From NCBI GenBank assembly GCA_029779535.1, contig JAKPAG010000091.1, positions 1 to 46,852 of the forward strand: 46,852 bases of DNA. Direction: 5' to 3'. The notes beneath the pieces were generated by a model that made no database searches, had not been told where the DNA came from, and saw only the letters and a program-made list of their open reading frames with translations. Both the position numbers and the translations under genes were made by a program. Positions 40,704-46,852 of the stretch are shown here, in pieces (position 1 is the first letter of the stretch; the number at the start of each line of letters is the position of its first letter). Source of the DNA: Pseudomonadota bacterium (lineage in GTDB: Bacteria; Pseudomonadota; Alphaproteobacteria; Sphingomonadales; Sphingomonadaceae).

Positions 40704-41369
40704 TCAGGGTGCCGTATCGCGCACCCAGCGGCTGATGATCGGCGGCGTGCCATTGGGCACGGCAACCTTTTCGCTCAAGGCGGCGGCGCGGCGCAGCGCC
40801 GCAATGTCGCTGGCGGTGCAGATCGAATCCTTCACCACCAGGCCCGGGAACGGTCGCCGCGAGACATATTGTCCCCCGCGCGATGCGCTCTTGTCCTTGG
40901 GCAGCAGTCCGCAGGCCACTGGCCAGCGCACCACCTCGACCACGCGGCCCTGTTCGTCGCGGGCAGCGATCCTCGCGGCGAGGTAGAGGTAGCCTTTGGT
41001 CGGCTTCGCCGCGTCGGGTTCGTCGGTGGACGACAGGTCAATCTGGTCGATCGCCGGTTCACCCGCCACCAGCAGGTGCCCCAGCCGATCCCACTTTTCG
41101 ACATCGGGCAATTGCCCTGGATCGTCCTGCCCTGGCCCCGGTCCGCGATAGTATCCGCCCTGCACCAGCATCGGCTGGGCGCAATCGGGCCAGTCCTGGA
41201 TCGCCTGGGCCGGATCGAACCGGCACTTCGCATCCTTGAGGTTGACCCACAGTCCGTCCTTCAGCCCCGGCTGCAACGCATCGGCGGCGGCGAACCACGG
41301 CCGTTCGGACACGACCATGTTGCACCCGCCCAGCGCCAGTCCGAGTAGCGCCGCGATCACCTTGCGCAT
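40704..41369 (-). CDS. Lipoprotein of unknown function
   Basis: ATG 41369 follows the kinase stop as TGATG; 221 residues. The N-terminus MRKVIAALLGLALGGCNM has a lipobox ending at Cys16, so it is lipid-anchored in the envelope. The mature part is WFAAADALQPGLKDGLWVNLKDAKC, GYLYLAARIAARDEQGRVVEVVRWPVACG with two further Cys. No family recognised. Its coupling to the sensor kinase suggests a related envelope function. Confidence 0.75.
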   Translation of the reverse strand: MRKVIAALLGLALGGCNMVVSERPWFAAADALQPGLKDGLWVNLKDAKCRFDPAQAIQDWPDCAQPMLVQGGYYRGPGPGQDDPGQLPDVEKWDRLGHLLVAGEPAIDQIDLSSTDEPDAAKPTKGYLYLAARIAARDEQGRVVEVVRWPVACGLLPKDKSASRGGQYVSRRPFPGLVVKDSICTASDIAALRRAAALSEKVAVPNGTPPIISRWVRDTAP

Positions 41370-42760
41370 CACTTGTTCCCCCTCGCCCGCGGCAAGCGCA
41401 GCTTGACCAGGAGGCCGCCCAGATCTTCGCTTTCATCAAGCGTGACCGAGCCCCCATAGATTTCCGCCACATCGCGCACGATCGCCAGGCCCAGCCCCGT
41501 GCCCGGCTTGCCCGTGTCGAGCCGCGCGCCGCGATCGAAGATGCGGATGCGCTCCGCTTCGGGAATGCCCATGCCGTCATCCTCGACCCAGACTTCGCAC
41601 CATTCCGCCTCGGCGGTCGGGTCCATCGTGACGAACACCGACCCCCCGCCATACTTGGCCGCGTTCTCGATCAGGTTGCCGAGGATCTCGTCGAGGTCCT
41701 GCCGCTCGATCGCGATCATCGCATCACGGTTGCCGTCAAGGTCGAAGCGGGTGCGCTCGTACAGGCGGGTCACCGCGCGCAGCACCGCTTCCACGCTTTC
41801 GCCCACGCTGGCGCACGCCTGGCCCACCGCGCGGCGGCCGACAGCGCGGGCGCGGGCCAGGTGGTGATCGACCTGGCGGCGCATCACCGCCGCTTCGCGG
41901 ATCACGGTTTCCGAAAGGTCCGGCGCCTTGGCCGTGGCGGCGTTCATCACCACGGTCAGCGGGGTCTTCAGCGCATGGGCAAGATTGCCGGCGTGGGTCC
42001 GGGCTTCTTCGGCCTGGCGCTGCGAATGGGCCAGCAGCGCGTTGAGTTCCTGCACCAGCGGCTGCACTTCCAGCGGCAGCGGCTCGGTCACCCGGTTGGC
42101 CCCGGCGGCGCGCATCCGCTGGATCGCCAGCCGCACGCGGCGCAGCGGCCCCAGACCATACCAGGTCTGCGCCATGGCCATCAGGAACAGCCCCAGCCCC
42201 AGCACCACGAACGACCAGGCCAGGATCGAGCGGATCCGCCGGATCTGCTCGTCCAGTTCCTTGCGGCTTTCCGCGACGGTGAACCACCAGCGGGTATCGC
42301 TGCCCGGCAACTTGATCGAGCGTTCCATGATCCGCAGCGGTTCGCCCGTGAACTGGTCGCTGTCATAGGTGTGCGGCGCGTTATCGACATGGCCGCCGTG
42401 GACCTTGAGGCTGCGATCCCACAGCGAGCGCGAGGGGAAATCCTCGTGCCCATCGCCGCTGATCTGCCAGTACAGGCCGCTGTTCGGTTCCAGGAAGCGC
42501 TGGTCGCCGAGCGGGCGGTTGAAGAACACTTCGCCATCGGGGCCGACTTCGGCCGAACCGATCATCGCGGTCAGCATATAGCCCAGCTGGTTATCGAAAT
42601 TGCGCGTGACCAGGCTGACAAGCGTGCGATCGAGCGCCAGTCCGCCACCCAGCAGCAGCACCGTGATCCAACCAGCCGCGATCAGCATCATGCGCCGCGC
42701 CAGCGAACCGGTGTGCGCAGGCCCCGTCTCGCTGCGAGGCGGCTGGTCCGTCTCGCTCAT
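41369..42760 (-). CDS. Sensor histidine kinase (PhoQ-like layout)
   Basis: 463 residues with two membrane helices (about 24-46 and 182-204) enclosing a 135-residue periplasmic sensor that contains SGLYWQISGDGHEDFPSRSLWD. The cytoplasmic part has an H-box GNLAHALKTPLTVVMNA, N-box EILGNLIENAAKYGG and G-boxes VEDDGMGIPEAERIRIFDRGARLDT and GTGLGLAIVRDVAEIYGGS. This is a full transmembrane sensor kinase. It starts 7 bases after the response regulator stop, forming a two-component pair. Confidence 0.95.
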   Translation of the reverse strand: MSETDQPPRSETGPAHTGSLARRMMLIAAGWITVLLLGGGLALDRTLVSLVTRNFDNQLGYMLTAMIGSAEVGPDGEVFFNRPLGDQRFLEPNSGLYWQISGDGHEDFPSRSLWDRSLKVHGGHVDNAPHTYDSDQFTGEPLRIMERSIKLPGSDTRWWFTVAESRKELDEQIRRIRSILAWSFVVLGLGLFLMAMAQTWYGLGPLRRVRLAIQRMRAAGANRVTEPLPLEVQPLVQELNALLAHSQRQAEEARTHAGNLAHALKTPLTVVMNAATAKAPDLSETVIREAAVMRRQVDHHLARARAVGRRAVGQACASVGESVEAVLRAVTRLYERTRFDLDGNRDAMIAIERQDLDEILGNLIENAAKYGGGSVFVTMDPTAEAEWCEVWVEDDGMGIPEAERIRIFDRGARLDTGKPGTGLGLAIVRDVAEIYGGSVTLDESEDLGGLLVKLRLPRARGNK

Positions 42761-42767
42761 CCGTTGG

Positions 42768-43442
42768 TCAGCCGCGCGCCTGCGCCGGATCGTCGAGGCT
42801 GTAGCCCAGCCCGCGGATCGTGGTGATCACATCGGCGCCCAGCTTCTTGCGGATGCGGGTGACGAACACTTCGATGGTGTTCGAATCCCGGTCGAAGTCC
42901 TGATCGTAGATATGTTCGATCAGCTCGGTCCGGCTGACAACCTTGCCCTTGTGATGCAGCAGGTAGGACAAGAGCTTGTATTCCTGCGCGGTCAGCTTGA
43001 CCGGCTCGCCATTCAGCGTGACGCGGCCCGAACGGGTGTCCAGCCGCACGTCGCCGGCGGTCAGCTCGCTGCTGGTGTTGCCCGAAGCGCGGCGGATCAG
43101 CGCGCGCAGGCGGGCGATCAGTTCCTCGGTCTGGAAGGGCTTCGCCAGATAATCGTCGGCCCCGGCATCCAGCCCGGCGACCTTGTCCGACCAGCTGTCG
43201 CGCGCGGTCAGTACCAGTACGGGGAACTTGCGGCCTTCCTTGCGCCACATACCCAGCACGGTCAGCCCGTCGATCTCGGGCAGGCCCAGGTCCAGGATCA
43301 CCGCGTCGTAATCCTCGGTCGAGCCCATGAAATGGCCGTCCTCGCCATCGGTGGACAGGTCCACGGCATAGCCGGTGGCTTCCAGCGTGGACTTGAGCTG
43401 CTTGCCAAGGGTCGGTTCGTCCTCGACGATCAGGATGCGCAT
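42768..43442 (-). CDS. OmpR-family response regulator
   Basis: The 224-residue protein has a receiver domain (MRILIVEDEPTLGKQLK; phospho-Asp in AVILDLGLPEIDGL near 51; Lys in LAKPFQTEEL) and a winged-helix effector (LTAQEYKLLSYLLHHKGKVVSRTELIEHIYD and NTIEVFVTRIRKKLGADVITTIRGLGY). It likely regulates envelope or metal-stress genes with the downstream kinase. The upstream 66-base gap to the PepSY gene shows no strong hairpin. Confidence 0.95.
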   Translation of the reverse strand: MRILIVEDEPTLGKQLKSTLEATGYAVDLSTDGEDGHFMGSTEDYDAVILDLGLPEIDGLTVLGMWRKEGRKFPVLVLTARDSWSDKVAGLDAGADDYLAKPFQTEELIARLRALIRRASGNTSSELTAGDVRLDTRSGRVTLNGEPVKLTAQEYKLLSYLLHHKGKVVSRTELIEHIYDQDFDRDSNTIEVFVTRIRKKLGADVITTIRGLGYSLDDPAQARG

Positions 43443-43508
43443 GTCAGGTGTCCCTTGTGCTGGGAAATGGGTCTGTTGCGAGTGCTATAGGCCGGTCCGC
43501 CGCAAGGC

Positions 43509-43805
43509 TCAACGCGTCTGGCGCAGGATAGCCCCGGTTCTCGCATCGACATCGATGAACATCACGTTGCCCTGCCGCAGGAACTTGAGCCGATAGGCCA
43601 GCGCCGTGGGATCGTATTCGAAGCCCAGGTATTCCCAGCCCTTCATCGCGGGCAGGACTGTGGCTTCGATGTCGCGGACCGACAGGATCTTGCCCGCGCG
43701 CAGTTCCCGCCGGGCCTGCGATTGCTCGCCCGCCGGGCCGGCGTGGGCCGCAAGGCTCGGCAAGGCCAGCAGCGCGGCGGTCAGGATGGCGCATTTGCGA
43801 AACAT
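43509..43805 (-). CDS. Small PepSY-domain exported protein
   Basis: ATG 43805 gives 98 residues; the frame is open to 43853. A signal peptide (FRKCAILTAALLALPSLAAHA) precedes a single PepSY domain with LSVRDIEATVLPAMKGWEYLGFEYDPTALAYRLKFLRQGNVMFIDVDARTGAILRQ. PepSY proteins bind and inhibit proteases or sense cations and are often encoded with two-component systems. It lies upstream of the regulator-kinase pair in the same direction and is likely one operon. Confidence 0.88.
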   Translation of the reverse strand: MFRKCAILTAALLALPSLAAHAGPAGEQSQARRELRAGKILSVRDIEATVLPAMKGWEYLGFEYDPTALAYRLKFLRQGNVMFIDVDARTGAILRQTR

Positions 43806-43849
43806 GCCCGCCGGCCTAGCCGCGCGGCCTTGAACAAGCGGTGAATGGC

Positions 43850-44692
43850 TCATTGCGCTTTGAGCAAGGCGATGTAGCGGGCGCGGATCTCGGCGGTCAG
43901 TGTGCCGGGGCCGCCATTGCCGATCGGCTTGCCGTCCACTTCGACCACCGGCAGCACCAGCGACCCGGCGGCGGAAACGAACGCTTCGCGCGCGGCGAAC
44001 AATTCGTCCGGGGTAAAGGGACGCTCCTCGACCGTCAGGCCCATCTCGCGGGCAATCTGCAAGGTGCAGATCCGCGTCACGCCGGGCAGCACGCCGTGGT
44101 CAACCGGGTGCGATACCAGCACGCCGCGCGCATCGATGATGTGGGCATTGGCGCTAGTCTGTTCGGTGATCAGTCCGTTTTCGACAAACCAGGCATCGTC
44201 CACGCCCGCCGCGCGCGCGGTTTCCTTGGCCATCACGGCGTAAAGCAGCTGGGTGGTCTTGGCGCTGCGCACCGTCCAGCGTCCTTCCGGGTGCAGCATC
44301 ACCCGCAGCCCGCGCGTGGCCAGCGGGCTGGAAACCATCTGCGCGGTCTGGGTAAAGGCAAAGCGGGTCGGCGGCGTGGGCGGCGATGGGGAGAGGAAAT
44401 CGCGGTCAGCCGGCGCGCCGCCGGTAATCTGAAGGTAGACCCGCCCTTCGACCAGCTTGTTGCGCGCGATCAATTCGCGCAGAATCTCCGGCCACTGCGT
44501 ATCGTCGCTGATCCCGACCGTCGCCAGTGAGCGTTCCAGCCGCGCCTGGTGATAGGACCAGTTGCAGAAATGGCCGTCCAGCACCGGGGACACTTCATAG
44601 ACCGCCTGCCCGAAATTCAGCCCGCGATCGAAGATCGACACCTTGGCTTCGGTTTCGGGAACGAATTCGCCATTGATCCAGACTGTGCGCAT
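43850..44692 (-). CDS. D-amino-acid transaminase-like PLP enzyme
   Basis: ATG 44692 gives 280 residues. MRTVWINGEFVPETEAKVSIFDRGLNFGQAVYEV is the fold-type IV start, ERSLATVGI, the candidate PLP lysine region SAKTTQLLYAVMAK, and LITEQTSANAHIID with GVTRICTLQIA follow. The family holds D-amino-acid transaminases, branched-chain transaminases and aminodeoxychorismate lyase. The DRGLNFGQAVYE start and length point to D-amino-acid transaminase (D-Ala/D-Glu for peptidoglycan), though this cannot be settled by eye. Confidence 0.85.
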   Translation of the reverse strand: MRTVWINGEFVPETEAKVSIFDRGLNFGQAVYEVSPVLDGHFCNWSYHQARLERSLATVGISDDTQWPEILRELIARNKLVEGRVYLQITGGAPADRDFLSPSPPTPPTRFAFTQTAQMVSSPLATRGLRVMLHPEGRWTVRSAKTTQLLYAVMAKETARAAGVDDAWFVENGLITEQTSANAHIIDARGVLVSHPVDHGVLPGVTRICTLQIAREMGLTVEERPFTPDELFAAREAFVSAAGSLVLPVVEVDGKPIGNGGPGTLTAEIRARYIALLKAQ

Positions 44693-44793
44693 CGGCGCTC
44701 CCTTCCTCAAGCGGGGCGGCGTGTCAAACCCCTTCCCCCCCTTCGCCCCTTCCCCTCGCAATCGCCGCGCAGTTCCGCTAGGGGCCTGCCACC

Positions 44794-46584
44794 ATGGCTG
44801 CCGCACCGATACTTTCCTGGGAAGGCCTGGGCCTGCAACAAGGCTCTGGCTGGTTGTTCCGCGACCTTGATCTGCATATCGCCCCGCGTGACCGGCTGGC
44901 GCTGATCGGGCGCAACGGCGCGGGCAAGACCACCCTGCTCAAGTTGATCGGCGGCGAGATCGAGGCGGACAAGGGCAAGCGCTCGATCCAGCCGGGCACG
45001 CGCGTGGTCATGCTGGAACAGGACCCGTTCTTCACCGGGTTCGACACGCTGCTGGATTTCACTCTGTCCGGCCTGGACGCCCCGCCCCGGCACGAGGTGG
45101 AAGCCATCGCCGGACAGCTTGGCATCGACCTGTCGCGCGATGCAAACAGCGCCAGCGGGGGCGAACGGCGCCGCGCCGCGCTGTGCCGCGCACTCGCCAG
45201 CGAGCCCGACCTGCTGCTGCTGGACGAGCCGACCAACCACCTTGACCTGGCCGCGATCGACTGGCTGGAAGACTGGCTGAACCGCTACAAGGGCGCCTTC
45301 GTGGTGATCAGCCACGACCGCACCTTCCTGACCCGGTTGACCCGCGCGACGCTGTGGCTCGACCGCGGCTCATTGCGCCGCAAGGAGGTTGGCTTCGGCG
45401 GCTACGAAGCCTGGATGGAACAGATCTATGCCGAGGAAGCCCGCGCTGCCGACAAGCTGGACGCCAAGCTGAAGCTTGAGGCCCACTGGCTGGAACGCGG
45501 CGTTACCGCGCGGCGCAAGCGCAACCAGGGCCGGCTGGAAAAGCTGTGGGAGATGCGCGCCCAGCGCGCCGCCATGCTCACCCCGCAAGGCGCGGCAAAG
45601 CTGGCCATCGCCACCGACGATGCCAAGAGCAAAGCCGTTATCGTTGCCGACAAGGTGACCAAGAAGTTCGGTGACCGCACGATCATCAAGGACTTCTCGC
45701 TGCGCATTACCCGGGGCGACCGGATCGGCCTGGTCGGCGCGAACGGCGCGGGCAAGACCACCTTGCTCAAGCTGCTGACCGGCGAGCTGGCTCCGGACAG
45801 CGGCACTGTTACGCTGGCCAAGACGCTGCAAGGGGTGATGATCGACCAGCAGCGCAGCCTGATGGCGCCCGAAAAGCGCATCCGCGACGTGCTGGCCGAA
45901 GGCGGCGACTGGATCGACGTGCGCGGCGTGCGCAAGCACGTCCAGGGTTATCTCAAGGACTTCCTGTTCGACCCCGGCCTGGTCGAAGCCCGCGTCGGCA
46001 CCCTCTCGGGCGGGGAGCGCAGCCGCCTGCTACTGGCGCGCGAATTTGCCCGCAAGAGCAACCTGCTGGTGCTCGACGAGCCGACCAACGACCTCGATCT
46101 CGAAACGCTGGACCTGCTGCAGGAAGTGATCGCCGATTATGACGGCACGGTGCTGATCGTCAGCCACGACCGCGACTTCCTCGACCGCACGGTCACGATC
46201 ACGCTGGGACTGGACGGCAGCGGCAAGGTCGATGTCGTCGCGGGCGGCTATGCCGATTGGGAAAAGCAGCGCCAGCTGCGCCGCGCCGCCGCTCCGGCCA
46301 AGAGCGACAGGACCGCCGCCGAGGCAGCTGCGCCGCCCCCGCCCCCGCCCAAGAAGGCCAAGCTGTCCTACAAGGACCAGCGCGACTATGATCTGCTGCC
46401 CGGCCGGATCGAGGAACTGCTCGCCCAGATCGCCCGCGACGAGGCGGCGCTTTCGGACGCGAACCTCTACACCCGCGACCCGGCGAAATTCGCCGCGCTG
46501 AGCAAGTCGATCGAGGCCGCCCGCGCCGAAAAGGACGCGGCCGAGGAACGCTGGCTGGAACTGGCCGAGCTGGTCGAGGGGTAA
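44794..46584 (+). CDS. uup: ABC-F ATPase, Uup-like
   Basis: 596 residues from ATG 44794 (AGGGG 9 bases upstream). Two ABC modules: Walker A GRNGAGKTTLLKL then GANGAGKTTLLKL; signatures SGGERRRAALCRAL and SGGERSRLLLARE; Walker B LLLLDEPTNHLD and LLVLDEPTNDLD. A C-terminal extension after the second domain (PPPPPPKKAKLSYKDQR, LLPGRIEELLAQIARDE) is the Uup DNA-binding coiled coil. Such proteins act on ribosomes or DNA-branched structures. It ends exactly one base before the reverse DUF885 gene stop, so the two converge with no gap. Confidence 0.93.
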   Translation: MAAAPILSWEGLGLQQGSGWLFRDLDLHIAPRDRLALIGRNGAGKTTLLKLIGGEIEADKGKRSIQPGTRVVMLEQDPFFTGFDTLLDFTLSGLDAPPRHEVEAIAGQLGIDLSRDANSASGGERRRAALCRALASEPDLLLLDEPTNHLDLAAIDWLEDWLNRYKGAFVVISHDRTFLTRLTRATLWLDRGSLRRKEVGFGGYEAWMEQIYAEEARAADKLDAKLKLEAHWLERGVTARRKRNQGRLEKLWEMRAQRAAMLTPQGAAKLAIATDDAKSKAVIVADKVTKKFGDRTIIKDFSLRITRGDRIGLVGANGAGKTTLLKLLTGELAPDSGTVTLAKTLQGVMIDQQRSLMAPEKRIRDVLAEGGDWIDVRGVRKHVQGYLKDFLFDPGLVEARVGTLSGGERSRLLLAREFARKSNLLVLDEPTNDLDLETLDLLQEVIADYDGTVLIVSHDRDFLDRTVTITLGLDGSGKVDVVAGGYADWEKQRQLRRAAAPAKSDRTAAEAAAPPPPPPKKAKLSYKDQRDYDLLPGRIEELLAQIARDEAALSDANLYTRDPAKFAALSKSIEAARAEKDAAEERWLELAELVEG

Positions 46585-46852
46585 TTACCCCTGCGCCAGC
46601 CGCTCCCTGATCCGCTCGTCGATCCGCGCTTCCAGCATCGACAGCGGCATCACGCCGTCCTTCAGCACTTCGTGGAACCACGGCAGGCTGAACTTGTCGC
46701 CCAGCGCGGCTTCGGCCTTCTTGCGCTGGCTCGCCCAGGTCATGTGCCCGATCTTGTAGGAACAGGCCTGGCCGATCTGGGTGCAGTACCGTTCCACCTC
46801 GCGCTGGCAGCGCGGGCGGGCAAAGCCGGTCACCTTGACCATGTAGTCGGTC
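46585..46852 (-). CDS. DUF885-family protein, C-terminal part only
   Basis: The reverse frame enters from the right edge and ends with TAA at 46585. The visible 89 residues contain YCTQIGQACSYKIGHMTWASQRKKAEAALGDKFSLPWFHEVLKDGVMPLSML, the conserved C-terminal region of the DUF885 family (a GQAxSYKxG block). These are putative exported metalloprotease-like proteins of about 600 residues. The start and signal peptide lie outside the window. Confidence 0.88.
   Translation of the reverse strand, partial: TDYMVKVTGFARPRCQREVERYCTQIGQACSYKIGHMTWASQRKKAEAALGDKFSLPWFHEVLKDGVMPLSMLEARIDERIRERLAQG

Overview
The window is high-GC alphaproteobacterial DNA, most likely from a sphingomonad (Novosphingobium/Sphingomonas-like). 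The pointers are a SciP-type DUF1153 regulator, an NDUFS4-like complex I accessory subunit, a sphingomonad-style cystatin-like exported protein, and gene neighbourhoods such as ffs-dnaX-ybaB and secA. About 22 kb on the left is a prophage; the remaining 24 kb is chromosome. No tRNA, rRNA, CRISPR array or insertion sequence was recognised. The one structural RNA gene is the SRP RNA.

Prophage, 1 to about 22.4 kb. The switch lies at 14.93-15.02 kb: a leftward cI-type repressor (HTH plus S24 peptidase) and a rightward Cro-like gene flank three copies of an ATGGG-N4-CCCAT operator. Rightward from cro to 22.15 kb runs a tightly overlapped early operon of about 18 mostly small genes. It encodes a CII-like regulator, a GapR-like DUF2312 protein, an ASCH-like protein, DUF1643, a ParB/DUF6551-like protein, a J-domain protein, zinc-binding small proteins and a terminal AlpA-like excisionase. 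Leftward, directly downstream of cI, is a run of start/stop-overlapped genes that looks like a lysogenic cargo operon (14.27-11.05 kb): a HIRAN protein, a secreted VasI-like protein, two very small proteins, a GHKL-type ATPase fused to a STAS-like domain, a separate STAS-like DUF4325 protein and a single-pass membrane protein. Further left come a winged-helix regulator, a 200-residue unknown, and a hairpin-rich 292-bp gap. Then follows a small-gene operon (9.7-7.2 kb) with an Acb2/Tad1-like nucleotide-sponge candidate, a Mu Gam-like nuclease inhibitor and an HNH endonuclease. The HK97-type head module (TerS, TerL, portal, ClpP-like protease, capsid, head-tail connectors) runs off the left edge. 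No integrase or recognised replication enzyme is present, so the prophage presumably continues to the left.

Host part, 22.4-46.85 kb. In order: a cystatin-like exported protein, a DUF3592 membrane protein, a TauE/SafE permease cotranscribed with secA, a small exported protein, an acyltransferase-3, an HU protein, lon, a secreted amidohydrolase divergent from lon, ybaB/dnaX/ffs, an NDUFS4-like protein, hrpB, sciP, a polyprenyl diphosphate synthase, chorismate mutase, a PepSY / response regulator / sensor kinase / lipoprotein cluster, a D-amino-acid transaminase-like gene, an Uup-type ABC-F ATPase, and the 3' part of a DUF885 gene at the right edge.

The most interesting material is the repressor-linked cargo operon with its ATPase/STAS pair, which resembles a partner-switch module and could be a superinfection-exclusion or defence system. 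The second is the Gam/Acb2-like counter-defence cluster. Assignments are from reading protein sequence alone; no database search was run.
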